64,000 nucleotides of DNA from Streptomyces wuyuanensis (GTDB lineage: Bacteria; Actinomycetota; Actinomycetes; Streptomycetales; Streptomycetaceae): contig NZ_FNHI01000025.1 in assembly GCF_900103455.1 (NCBI RefSeq), forward strand, positions 1-64,000, in the 5' to 3' direction. The notes beneath the pieces were generated by a model. That model did no database searches, was not told where the DNA came from, and was given only the letters and a program-made list of their open reading frames with translations. The translations under genes were made by a program, and so were the position numbers. Positions 43,962 through 52,134 of the stretch are shown here, one piece after another (positions within the stretch are counted from its first letter, which is position 1; every line of letters begins with the position of its first letter).

Positions 43962-46247
43962 GTGGCCGCGCAGGAAGCCGCTGTCGACTCGGTCCGGGAC
44001 CGCGAGATCCTTGTCGAACAGGACCATCTGGACCAGGTGTACCGCCGCCTCGAGGAGAAGATCCACGAGGCGGAGTTCCTGATGGACGACGCCGCCAAAC
44101 GCGGCCAGGTGGGCACGCCCGGCGCGCTCGCCGAGCGGGACGCCCAGGTGTTCCGCGCCGGGATCCACCTCAACCGGCTCAACAGCGAGTTCGAGGACTT
44201 CCTCTTCGGCCGGATCGACCTGCTGCTCGGCAAGGACGGCAAGAAGGGGCCCGACGGGGCCTACACCTCCGTCGAACCGGCCGAGGACGCCGTACGGACG
44301 GACGAGACGGGGCAGTACGCCGACATCGCCGAGACGCTGCACATCGGCCGAATCGGCGTGCTCGACTCCGACTACGCGCCCCTGGTCATCGACTGGCGCG
44401 CCCCGGCCGCGGCGCCCTTCTACCGCTCCACGCCGGTCGACCCCGGCCGTGTCGTACGCCGCCGGGTCATCCGCTCCAAGGGCCGCCGGGTCCTCGGCGT
44501 CGAGGACGACCTGATGCGCCCCGAGCTGACCGCACGCCTCGGCGGCGCCATGCTGCCGGTGATCGGCGACGGTGCCCTGATGGCCGCGCTCGGCCAGGCC
44601 CGCACCCACACCATGCGCGACATCGTGTCCTCCATCCAGGCCGAGCAGGACCTCGTGATCAGGGCACCCGCCGCCTCGGTCACGGAGGTCTCCGGCGGTC
44701 CCGGCACCGGAAAGACCGCCGTCGCGCTGCACCGGGCCGCGTACCTGCTCTACCAGGACCGGCGCCGGTACGCGGGCGGCATCCTCGTCGTCTCGCCCAC
44801 CCCGCTGCTGGTCGCCTACACCGAGGGCGTGCTGCCCTCGCTGGGCGAGGAGGGGCAGGTCGCGATCCGGGCGGTCGGCTCCCTGGTGGACGGCGCCGAG
44901 GCCACCACGTACGACGATCCGGCCGTCGCCCGCGTCAAGGGCTCCCTGCGGATGCTGAAGGTGCTGCGGAAGGCGGCCCGCGGCGCCCTGGAGCTCGGCG
45001 ACACCCCCGCCCGGCTGCGGGTCGTGGCCTTCGGCCGCCGGCTGGAGCTGGAGAACGACGAGCTCCGACGCATCCGCCACAACGTCCTCGGCGGCACCGC
45101 GCCCGTCAACCTGCTGCGGCCGCGCGCCCGCAGACTGCTCCTGGACGCCCTGTACGCCAAGTCGGGGGCGGCCGGCCGGCACACCGACCCGGAGCTCGCC
45201 GCCGAGCTGCGCTCCTCCTTCGACGACGACGTCAGCTCGGAGGACTCGTTCATCGACTTCCTGGACGCCTGGTGGCCCGAGCTGAACCCGCGGGGGGTGC
45301 TCGCCGCCATGGCCGACGAGCGGCGGCTGGGCCGCTGGGCGCGCCGCGTCCTCAACCCCGGCGAGGTGCGAAGACTCGCCCGCAGCCTGAGACGCGACGG
45401 TCTGTCCGTGCACGACGTGGCCGTCCTCGACGAGCTTCAGGCGATCCTCGGCGTCCCCGTACGCCCGAGGAAGAAGCGCGAGGCCCATCCGCTGGACCAG
45501 CTCACCGGGCTGGAGGAACTGATGCCGCAGCGCGAGGAGTCCCAGCGCGAGCGGGCCGAGCGGCTGGCGGCGGAGCGCACCGAGTACGCCCACGTCATCG
45601 TCGACGAGGCCCAGGACCTCACGCCCATGCAGTGGCGGATGGTCGGCCGCCGCGGACGGCACGCCACCTGGACGATCGTGGGCGACCCCGCCCAGTCGTC
45701 CTGGTCCGACCCGGACGAGGCCGCCGAGGCCCGCGACGACGCCCTCGGCACCCGGCCGCGCCGCCGTTTCGAGCTCACCGTGAACTACCGCAACCCCTCC
45801 GAGGTCGCCGAGCTCGCCGCCCGGGTGCTGACGCTGGCCATGCCGGGGATGGTGGCGCCCCGCGCCGTCCGCTCGACGGGTCTGCGGCCCCGGTTCGCGG
45901 TGGCCCGTGACGACCTCGAGCGGACCGTGCGGCAGGAGACCCAGCGCCTCCTGGACGAGGTCGACGGCACCGTCGGCGTCGTGGTCGCGATGGACCGGCG
46001 CGAGGAGGCCGCCCGCTGGCTCGACGGCCTCGGCGACCGCGCGGTCGCCCTCGGTTCGCTGGAGGCGAAAGGGCTCGAGTACGACGCGACGGTGGTCGTC
46101 TCTCCGGCGGAGATCGCCGACGAGTCGCCGGCGGGGCTGCGGGTGCTGTACGTGGCGCTCACCCGTGCCACCCAGCAGCTCACCGTGGTCTCGGGCCGGC
46201 GCGACGAGCCGGACGCGGACGGGGTCCCGGACCTGCTCAGGGACTGA
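43962..46247 (+). CDS. helR: RNA polymerase recycling motor ATPase HelR (HelD/UvrD-like)
   Basis: The 761-residue superfamily 1 ATPase begins with a coiled-coil arm (LVEQDHLDQVYRRLEEKIHEAEFL) that enters RNA polymerase channels in this family. Motifs: Walker A SGGPGTGKTAVALHRAAYL (about 243-261), DEAQDLTPMQ (about 548), GDPAQSSW, GSLEAKGLEYD and VLYVALTRATQQL. HelD-like proteins release polymerase from DNA; actinobacterial HelR also gives rifampicin tolerance. A rifamycin-associated element was looked for upstream and not recognised. It follows sigU-rsuA and begins with a GTG behind a possible masking hairpin. Confidence 0.9.
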   Translation: MAAQEAAVDSVRDREILVEQDHLDQVYRRLEEKIHEAEFLMDDAAKRGQVGTPGALAERDAQVFRAGIHLNRLNSEFEDFLFGRIDLLLGKDGKKGPDGAYTSVEPAEDAVRTDETGQYADIAETLHIGRIGVLDSDYAPLVIDWRAPAAAPFYRSTPVDPGRVVRRRVIRSKGRRVLGVEDDLMRPELTARLGGAMLPVIGDGALMAALGQARTHTMRDIVSSIQAEQDLVIRAPAASVTEVSGGPGTGKTAVALHRAAYLLYQDRRRYAGGILVVSPTPLLVAYTEGVLPSLGEEGQVAIRAVGSLVDGAEATTYDDPAVARVKGSLRMLKVLRKAARGALELGDTPARLRVVAFGRRLELENDELRRIRHNVLGGTAPVNLLRPRARRLLLDALYAKSGAAGRHTDPELAAELRSSFDDDVSSEDSFIDFLDAWWPELNPRGVLAAMADERRLGRWARRVLNPGEVRRLARSLRRDGLSVHDVAVLDELQAILGVPVRPRKKREAHPLDQLTGLEELMPQREESQRERAERLAAERTEYAHVIVDEAQDLTPMQWRMVGRRGRHATWTIVGDPAQSSWSDPDEAAEARDDALGTRPRRRFELTVNYRNPSEVAELAARVLTLAMPGMVAPRAVRSTGLRPRFAVARDDLERTVRQETQRLLDEVDGTVGVVVAMDRREEAARWLDGLGDRAVALGSLEAKGLEYDATVVVSPAEIADESPAGLRVLYVALTRATQQLTVVSGRRDEPDADGVPDLLRD

Positions 46248-46557
46248 GAGACCCAGGAACTGGGGAGCTGAGGGACTGAGGGGGCCGGGCGAACCGAGGG
46301 ACCGGGTGACGGAGGTGCCGCGGTCGGCGGGTGACCCGCCGACCGGCGATCTCCGGGGCGTCGCGGGGCCGGACGGGGCGGTCGGACGGCCGAACGGGGG
46401 TCAACTCGCCGAGCGGGGAATCACCTTCTGGGACTCTTTGTTAGCCTGTGTGTGGCACCGGCTCGATCCAAGCCCCCGGGCCCAACCTTCGTCCCTCAGA
46501 GGGACCACTTGCCGCGAGGCGAGCATGGCGGGTCGGTGTCACCAGAGCATCGGAGAG

Positions 46558-46583
46558 GTCCGCGTCACCACGGTGACGCGGAC
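46558..46583 (+). terminator. hairpin inside the malic enzyme leader
   Basis: A perfect 12-bp stem (46558-46569 with 46572-46583) with only two central bases, followed by TTCTTCCG and further pyrimidine-rich sequence. It could end a small RNA started near 46450, or act as an attenuator. As DNA it is also a long near-perfect palindrome. Confidence 0.5.
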
Positions 46584-46664
46584 TTCTTCCGTTTCGCCCG
46601 GTCCGTTCTTCTGTTTTTCCACGACTTCTCGTATGGTGGAAAAAGTTTTCCGAAATCAAAACGA

Positions 46665-46690
46665 CCAGTATTACCTGCTACTGGCAGGTA
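46665..46690. promoter_or_regulatory. overlapping inverted repeats upstream of malic enzyme
   Basis: CCAGTA (46665-46670) pairs with TACTGG (46679-46684), and TACCTGC (46672-46678) pairs with GCAGGTA (46684-46690). The two are nearly mutually exclusive, as in a regulator site or a switching RNA. They lie 80 nt before the malic enzyme start. Confidence 0.45.
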
Positions 46691-46770
46691 GGTGCGACCA
46701 TCGGATGGCCCCGCCCGGTCATCACCGGGCGGTGCGGCAACGAAGCTAGGGAAAGCAGAGGAACTCGGCC

Positions 46771-48204
46771 ATGGCAACGGCGCCCAGCGTCTCGTACTCG
46801 ATGACGGTCCGGCTGGAGGTGCCCGCGAGCGGAACCGCAGTCTCGCAGCTCACCACGGCCGTGGAGTCCTCCGGCGGATCGGTCACCGGTCTCGACGTCA
46901 CCGCGTCCGGCCACGAGAAGCTCCGGATCGACGTCACCATCGCGGCGACCTCCACGACGCACGCGGACGAGATCGTCGAGAAACTGCGCGGCATCGAGGG
47001 CGTCACCCTCGGCAAGGTGTCCGACCGGACCTTCCTCATGCACCTCGGCGGCAAGATCGAGATGCAGTCCAAGCATCCCATCCGCAACCGTGACGACCTC
47101 TCCATGGTCTACACCCCGGGTGTTGCCCGCGTCTGCATGGCCATCGCCGAGAACCCCGAGGACGCCCGCCGTCTCACCATCAAGCGCAATTCCGTCGCAG
47201 TCGTGACGGACGGCTCCGCCGTCCTCGGCCTCGGCAACATCGGCCCGAAGGCAGCCCTGCCCGTCATGGAGGGCAAGGCGGCCCTCTTCAAGCGCTTCGC
47301 CGGCATCGACGCCTGGCCGATCTGCCTGGACACCCAGGACACCGACGCCATCGTCGAGATCGTCAAGGCGATCGCCCCCGGCTTCGCCGGCATCAACCTG
47401 GAGGACATCTCCGCACCCCGTTGCTTCGAGATCGAGGCACGGCTGCGCGAGGCACTCGACATCCCCGTGTTCCACGACGACCAGCACGGCACCGCGATCG
47501 TCGTGCTCGCCGCCCTCACCAACGCACTGCGCGTGGTGGGCAAGGCGGTTGGGGACGTCAGAGTCGTCATGTCCGGCGCCGGCGCGGCCGGTACGGCCAT
47601 CCTGAAGCTGCTCATCGCGGCGGGCGTCAAGCACGCCGTGGTCGCCGACATCCACGGAGTCGTGCACGCGGGCCGCGAGGACCTCGTGGACGCGGCCCCC
47701 GGGTCGGCGCTGCGCTGGATCGCCGACAACACCAACCCCGAGGGCGTCACCGGCACTCTGAGGGAGGCGGTCCGCGGCGCCGACGTGTTCATCGGCGTCT
47801 CCGCCCCGAACGTGCTCGGCGCACAGGACGTCGCGGGAATGGCGGACGACGCGATCGTGTTCGCGCTCGCGAACCCCGACCCCGAGGTGGACCCGGCAAT
47901 CGCCCGCCAGACCGCGGCAGTTGTGGCCACCGGCCGCAGCGACTTCCCGAACCAGATCAACAACGTGCTGGTCTTCCCGGGTGTCTTCCGCGGACTCCTG
48001 GACGCGCAGTCGCGCACGGTCAACACGGAGATGATGCTCGCCGCGGCCACGGCGCTGGCGGACGTCGTCACCGAGGACGAACTCAACCCGAACTACATCA
48101 TCCCGTCCGTCTTCAACGACAAGGTCGCGGGCGCGGTCGCGGGGGCCGTCCGGGATGCCGCGAGGGCGGCTGGTGCGGCTGTGACGGGCCCCACCCCGTC
48201 CTGA
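46771..48204 (+). CDS. NAD(P)-dependent malic enzyme with ACT domain
   Basis: The 477-residue enzyme decarboxylates malate to pyruvate and CO2 with reduction of a nicotinamide cofactor. The first 80 residues form an ACT-like regulatory domain (VRLEVPASGTAVSQLTTAVES). The core has VYTPGVARVCMAI with the catalytic tyrosine, metal-binding DDQHGTAIVVLAALTNAL, and a Rossmann motif VVMSGAGAAGTAILKLL. Cofactor preference is not certain from the sequence. ATG 46771 follows AGAGGA. The long leader upstream suggests complex regulation. Confidence 0.94.
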   Translation: MATAPSVSYSMTVRLEVPASGTAVSQLTTAVESSGGSVTGLDVTASGHEKLRIDVTIAATSTTHADEIVEKLRGIEGVTLGKVSDRTFLMHLGGKIEMQSKHPIRNRDDLSMVYTPGVARVCMAIAENPEDARRLTIKRNSVAVVTDGSAVLGLGNIGPKAALPVMEGKAALFKRFAGIDAWPICLDTQDTDAIVEIVKAIAPGFAGINLEDISAPRCFEIEARLREALDIPVFHDDQHGTAIVVLAALTNALRVVGKAVGDVRVVMSGAGAAGTAILKLLIAAGVKHAVVADIHGVVHAGREDLVDAAPGSALRWIADNTNPEGVTGTLREAVRGADVFIGVSAPNVLGAQDVAGMADDAIVFALANPDPEVDPAIARQTAAVVATGRSDFPNQINNVLVFPGVFRGLLDAQSRTVNTEMMLAAATALADVVTEDELNPNYIIPSVFNDKVAGAVAGAVRDAARAAGAAVTGPTPS

Positions 48205-48558
48205 GTCCGGCGCGTCGCGAGTCGCGGGCCCGGAAAACCGCCCTTAGGGTGGCGGACCATGAGCCCGCGACGGGCCGCACGACTTCGGAGGATGCTTCCT
48301 CCGGGGGCTCCTTCGGGCCGTTTCGGTTCCGTGGAGTCCGCACGGAGTCGACGGAACGTCACCGGAACGAGCCAGTGGCGCTTTTCGTGTGACTCCGGAG
48401 GGTGCCGGATTGGCTTTCCCGCCGCTGGTGGGGGCAGGATGCTCAATTGGGCGCGAGGGTCTGACGGCAGACCCGGGTCCGGGGAACTGTCCGAGGGCCC
48501 TGGCAGCATCGGCTTCGATCTCACGCCTCACAGGCAAGAAGAACACGGGAGTAAGAAC
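48205..48558. other. 354-nt intergenic region upstream of hupA
   Basis: It contains a 7-bp hairpin with TGCT loop (48286-48303) followed by GGGGCTCCTT, a possible weak terminator for malic enzyme, and a TAGGGT hexamer near 48245. It should contain the hupA promoter, but no consensus pair is clear. Confidence 0.45.
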
Positions 48559-48840
48559 ATGAACCGCAGTGAGCTGGTGGCCGCCCTGGCCGACCGTGCC
48601 GAGGTGACCCGCAAGGACGCCGACGCTGTGCTGGCCGCCTTCGCCGAGGTCGTCGGCGAGGTCGTCGCCAAGGGCGACGAGAAGGTCACCATCCCCGGTT
48701 TCCTGACCTTCGAGCGCACCCACCGTGCCGCTCGCACCGCTCGTAACCCGCAGACCGGCGACCCGATCCAGATCCCGGCCGGCTACAGCGTGAAGGTCTC
48801 CGCGGGCTCCAAGCTCAAGGAAGCCGCGAAGGGCAAGTAA
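48559..48840 (+). CDS. hupA: HU family DNA-binding protein
   Basis: The 93-residue nucleoid protein has MNRSELVAALADRAEVTRKDADAVL at the N-terminus, the HU signature GFLTFERTHRAARTARNPQTGDPI and the beta-arm IPAGYSVKVSAGSKLK. It bends and compacts DNA without sequence specificity. It has the short HU form; the lysine-rich C-terminal tail of the sporulation HupS type is absent. ATG 48559 follows GGGAG. A strong terminator follows. Confidence 0.96.
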   Translation: MNRSELVAALADRAEVTRKDADAVLAAFAEVVGEVVAKGDEKVTIPGFLTFERTHRAARTARNPQTGDPIQIPAGYSVKVSAGSKLKEAAKGK

Positions 48841-48853
48841 GCCTCAGAGCGCG

Positions 48854-48888
48854 AGGGCGGCCACCTCCCGTCGGGGGGTGGCCGCCCT
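48854..48888 (+). terminator. terminator after hupA
   Basis: A perfect 12-bp stem AGGGCGGCCACC/GGTGGCCGCCCT (48854-48865 with 48877-48888), extended inward by TCCC/GGGG pairing, starts 14 nt after the stop. Confidence 0.85.
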
Positions 48889-49156
48889 TGTGCTGTCCGG
48901 GGCCGGGGCGTCCCCGGCGCCCCCACGGCCTCCCGCGCCGGGCCCCGTCCGCCGGGACGGTGCGTTGCCCGCCAAGCGGCGGGCAGGAGAGCGGCGGGCA
49001 GGTGTACGGGCCCCCTGGCGGCCCGCCGTGCCGAGGCACGCGGGCTTCGCCACGCGTGCACGCCGTGTCGCCCGTGCGCGGGCTCCCGGGCGGTGCGCCG
49101 CCGGCCGTGGCGCGTCCAAGGCCGCGCACGGAGGTGCGTGCCCGCGGTCGCGTGGG

Positions 49157-49288
49157 GGAGGCGGGTGCCTCGGCCGCACCGGGACGCTGTGATCCGTTCC
49201 GTCGCGTACGGGAACGGCATGCCGGGAGGCGGGTGCCTCGGCGGCGCCGTGACGCCGCGCACGTTTGCGTCGCGTGCGGGAACGCACC
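49157..49288. repeat. two imperfect 68-nt tandem units
   Basis: GGAGGCGGGTGCCTCGGC occurs at 49157-49174 and 49225-49242. GTCGCG(T)xCGGGAACG-like sequence follows at the same 44-nt offset in both (49201 and 49269). The intervening bases have diverged, so the duplication is old. Confidence 0.7.
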
Positions 49289-49330
49289 GAGCGCCGGACC
49301 CGGGCCGCAGGGCGGCCGGACCGGCGCTCG
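49288..49330 (-). terminator. terminator after murA
   Basis: The outer stem CGAGCGCCGG (49288-49297) with CCGGCGCTCG (49321-49330) encloses further GC-rich pairing. It begins 16 nt past the murA stop on the minus strand. Confidence 0.65.
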
Positions 49331-49345
49331 GAGGGGCGGGTGGGG

Positions 49346-50686
49346 TCAGACGACCGCGCCGCGCGGCAGCTCGACCTTCGCGCCGAGTTCCACGAGCTTC
49401 TCCATGAAGTTCTCGTAGCCGCGGTTGATCAGGTCGATCCCGTGCACCCGGGACGTCCCCTGAGCCGCCAGCGCCGCGATCAGGTAGGAGAAACCGCCGC
49501 GCAGGTCGGGGATCACCAGATCCGCGCCCTGGAGCTTCGTCGGCCCGGACACGACGGCCGAGTGCAGGAAGTTGCGCTGGCCGAAGCGGCAGTCCGAGCC
49601 GCCCAGGCACTCCCGGTACAGCTGGATGTGCGCACCCATCTGGTTGAGCGCCGACGTGAAGCCGAGGCGCGACTCGTAGACCGTCTCGTGCACGATCGAC
49701 AGGCCCGCCGCCTGCGTCAGGGCCACCACCAGGGGCTGCTGCCAGTCCGTCTGGAAGCCGGGGTGCACGTCCGTCTCCAGGGCGATCGCGTTGAGGGAGC
49801 CGCCCGGGTGCCAGAAGCGGATGCCCTCGTCGTCGATCTCGAAGGCCCCGCCGACCTTCCGGTACGTGTTGAGGAAGGTCATCATCGAACGCTGCTGGGC
49901 GCCGCGCACGTAGATGTTGCCCTCGGTCGCGAGCGCCGCCGACGCCCAGGACGCCGCCTCCAGACGGTCCGGGAGCGCCCGGTGGGTGTAGCCGCCGAGG
50001 CGGTCGACACCGGTGATCCGGATCGTCCGGTCGGTGTCCATGGAAATGATCGCGCCCATTTTCTGCAGGACGCAGATCAGGTCCTCGATCTCCGGCTCGA
50101 CCGCCGCGTTCGACAGCTCCGTGACGCCCTCGGCCAGCACCGCGGTCAGCAGTACCTGCTCGGTGGAGCCGACCGACGGGTACGGCAGGCGGATCCTGCA
50201 TCCGCGAAGCCGCTGCGTGGCCTCCAGGTACTGCCCGTCCGCCCGCTTCTCGATCTTGGCGCCGAACTGCCGGAGCACGTCGAAGTGGAAGTCGATGGGC
50301 CGGCCGCCGATGTCGCAGCCGCCCAGACCGGGGATGAAGGCGTGCCCGAGCCGGTGCAGCAGCGGGCCGCAGAACAGGATCGGGATGCGCGAGGAACCGG
50401 CGTGGGCGTCGATGTCCGCGACGTTCGCGCTTTCGACGTGCGTCGGGTCGAGCACCAGTTCGCCGGGCTCGTCCCCGGGCCGCACCGTCACACCGTGCAG
50501 CTGCAGCAGCCCTCGTACCACCCGCACGTCGCGGATGTCGGGCACATTGCGCAGCCGGCTCGGCTCGCTGCCGAGCAGCGCGGCGACCATAGCCTTCGGC
50601 ACCAGGTTCTTGGCGCCGCGGACGCGGATCTCGCCCTCCAGCGGGGTTCCGCCGTGGACAAGCAGTACATCGTCTGTGCCGGTCAT
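49346..50686 (-). CDS. murA: UDP-N-acetylglucosamine 1-carboxyvinyltransferase
   Basis: The 446-residue enzyme catalyses the first committed step of peptidoglycan synthesis, adding enolpyruvate from PEP to UDP-GlcNAc. The active-site pair K26-N27 is in RGAKNLVPKAM. The catalytic cysteine C124 in GGCDIGGRPIDFHF is kept, so fosfomycin sensitivity is expected. NRGYENFMEKLVELGA closes the protein, as usual. ATG 50686 begins MTGTDDVLLVHGG. It is divergent from yqgE and convergent with hupA. Confidence 0.96.
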   Translation of the reverse strand: MTGTDDVLLVHGGTPLEGEIRVRGAKNLVPKAMVAALLGSEPSRLRNVPDIRDVRVVRGLLQLHGVTVRPGDEPGELVLDPTHVESANVADIDAHAGSSRIPILFCGPLLHRLGHAFIPGLGGCDIGGRPIDFHFDVLRQFGAKIEKRADGQYLEATQRLRGCRIRLPYPSVGSTEQVLLTAVLAEGVTELSNAAVEPEIEDLICVLQKMGAIISMDTDRTIRITGVDRLGGYTHRALPDRLEAASWASAALATEGNIYVRGAQQRSMMTFLNTYRKVGGAFEIDDEGIRFWHPGGSLNAIALETDVHPGFQTDWQQPLVVALTQAAGLSIVHETVYESRLGFTSALNQMGAHIQLYRECLGGSDCRFGQRNFLHSAVVSGPTKLQGADLVIPDLRGGFSYLIAALAAQGTSRVHGIDLINRGYENFMEKLVELGAKVELPRGAVV

Positions 50687-50973
50687 GAATCTCGCGTTCC
50701 GGAGGGTCCTCCCAGTGGAGCCGGGGAGGAGGTCGGGCAGGGGCCAGAGAAAAGGTTAAGGCCCTCCTACCCCTGTCTCGTAAGGCCAAGGGCGGCCCGC
50801 AGGTGTAATGAATTCGGCACAATACGTTCTGTTTCGGCGTGCCTCCGGAGGGTCACCATCCGGTTGTTCCCGCGGGCGCGCCCTCCCGCTGCCGCGGTGC
50901 GCCCTGAGCTGCGTCGGTCCGGACCGGGACTTCCGCTCCCCGCGGAGGACGAAGATGCGGGATCATGTCTCCC

Positions 50974-51534
50974 ATGACCGAGGTGTCCTCCCTCACAGGG
51001 CGGCTGCTCGTCGCCACTCCGGCCCTCGCGGACCCGAACTTCGACCGCGCGGTGGTGCTCCTGCTCGACCACGACGAGGAGGGATCCCTCGGCGTGGTCC
51101 TCAACCGGCCCACTCCCGTCGGCGTCGGCGACATCCTGGAAACCTGGGCGGGGCTGGCCGGCGAACCCGGCGTGGTCTTCCAGGGCGGCCCCGTCTCCCT
51201 CGACTCGGCGCTCGGCCTCGCCGTCATCCCCGGCGAGGAGGGGCCCCTCGGCTGGCGCAGGGTCCACGGGGCGATCGGCCTCGTCGACCTCGAGGCCCCG
51301 CCGGAACTGCTCGCCGCCTCGCTCGGCTCGCTGCGGATCTTCGCCGGCTATGCGGGCTGGGGCCCGGGCCAGCTGGAGGAGGAGCTGAGTGAGGGCGCCT
51401 GGTACGTCGTGGAGTCCGAGCCCGGCGACGTGTCCTCCCCGCGGCCGGAGGCGCTGTGGCGGTCCGTGCTGCGCCGGCAGCGCAACGAACTCGCGATGGT
51501 GGCCACCTATCCGGACGACCCGTCGCTGAACTGA
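50974..51534 (+). CDS. yqgE: YqgE/AlgH family protein
   Basis: The 186-residue DUF179 protein has conserved segments LTGRLLVATPALADPNFDRAVVLLLDH, GVVLNRPT and FAGYAGWGPGQLEEEL. It has a compact alpha/beta fold of unknown biochemical role; in Pseudomonas a relative (AlgH) affects alginate and virulence gene expression. ATG 50974 is the family-like start; ATG 50965 would add three residues. It is transcribed away from murA and towards the DUF3039 gene. Confidence 0.92.
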   Translation: MTEVSSLTGRLLVATPALADPNFDRAVVLLLDHDEEGSLGVVLNRPTPVGVGDILETWAGLAGEPGVVFQGGPVSLDSALGLAVIPGEEGPLGWRRVHGAIGLVDLEAPPELLAASLGSLRIFAGYAGWGPGQLEEELSEGAWYVVESEPGDVSSPRPEALWRSVLRRQRNELAMVATYPDDPSLN

Positions 51535-51564
51535 ATCCCTGCGGCTTGAGTACCCTTGGCACCT

Positions 51565-51852
51565 ATGAGCACTCTCGAGCCCGAGCGCGGGGCAGGTACG
51601 GGCACCCTCGTGGAGCCGACACCCCAGGTGTCGCACGGCGACGGCGACCACGAGCGCTTCGCCCATTACGTCCAGAAGGACAAGATCATGGCGAGCGCCC
51701 TCGACGGCACTCCCGTGGTGGCACTGTGCGGCAAGGTCTGGGTGCCGGGGCGCGACCCCAAGAAGTACCCGGTGTGCCCGATGTGCAAGGAGATCTACGA
51801 GTCCATGGGTGCCGGCGGGGACAAGGACAAGGGCGGCAAGGACAAGAAGTAG
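51565..51852 (+). CDS. DUF3039 small protein
   Basis: The 95-residue actinobacterial protein has the conserved core HERFAHYVQKDKIMASALDGTPVVALCGKVW and a CPMC knuckle (C55, C71, C74). That suggests a zinc-ribbon-like site with three cysteines. The tail is Lys/Gly-rich. It lies 30 nt after yqgE on the same strand and is followed by a large terminator. Function is unknown. Confidence 0.88.
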   Translation: MSTLEPERGAGTGTLVEPTPQVSHGDGDHERFAHYVQKDKIMASALDGTPVVALCGKVWVPGRDPKKYPVCPMCKEIYESMGAGGDKDKGGKDKK

Positions 51853-51896
51853 CCGGACGGCCGGTCCGCCGGCCTTCGGGCTTCCTTCCGGCTCGG

Positions 51897-51940
51897 GAAC
51901 GGCCCCCGGGGCGCACCACTGTGCGCACCGGGGGCCGTTC
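51897..51940 (+). terminator. large terminator after the DUF3039 gene
   Basis: The outer 13-bp perfect stem (51897-51909 with 51928-51940) contains an inner GCGCAC/GTGCGC hairpin with loop CACT. Confidence 0.85.
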
Positions 51941-52022
51941 GCGTTCTCCGGGGCGTGTGCGGCGCCCCTTCGTACACGCTCCCGCGACGTTCCGTTGCAC
52001 GGAGTGCGTCGGCCGGTCACAG

Positions 52023-52038
52023 AGTGGTTGAGACCTCT
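52023..52038. promoter_or_regulatory. candidate DasR operator (dre site)
   Basis: AGTGGTTGAGACCTCT matches 12 of 16 positions of the dre consensus as I recall it (ACTGGTCTAGACCACT), keeping the TGGT and AGACC cores. It lies 97 nt upstream of an aminosugar importer and hexosaminidase operon, just the kind of genes the GntR regulator DasR controls. Confidence 0.55.
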
Positions 52039-52102
52039 TGTCGCTCCGTTGGGGCAGCCCTAACCTCCTGCGTGTTGTGCACCGCGAAACGTGCGTTGCG
52101 TA

Positions 52103-52112
52103 TGTTGCAACA
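52103..52112. promoter_or_regulatory. TGTTGCAACA palindrome near the operon start
   Basis: A perfect 10-bp palindrome 22 nt before the binding-protein start codon. It could be an operator half for a LacI or ROK regulator. It is short enough to be chance. Confidence 0.25.
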
Positions 52113-52134
52113 CCTTGCCGGAGGGGACCCCGTC

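Larger units (their letters stand above)
46248..46770. other. 523-nt leader upstream of malic enzyme, possible sRNA and operators
   Basis: Four structures stand out. A TAGCCT hexamer at 46442-46447 could be a -10 element. A perfect 12-bp hairpin at 46558-46583 is followed by a pyrimidine-rich tract ending CTGTTTTTCC. GGAAAA-AG-TTTTCC (46638-46651) lies in an unusually A/T-rich patch. Nested inverted repeats occupy 46665-46690. A weak 80-codon frame from ATG 46525 has no known relative. A small RNA of about 130 nt ending at the hairpin is the simplest reading. Confidence 0.5.
48841..49345. other. 505-nt convergent intergenic region
   Basis: This lies between hupA and murA. It carries the hupA terminator (48854-48888), an imperfect 68-nt tandem duplication (49157-49288) and the murA terminator (49288-49330). 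The rest is extremely GC-rich with no supported gene. Confidence 0.6.

Noticed and set aside
46525..46749. Small gene starting ATG 46525 in the malic enzyme leader
   Set aside because: It has a fair GAGGCGAGC site, but the frame runs through the 12-bp hairpin and A/T-rich palindromes, and codon use is unlike neighbouring genes.
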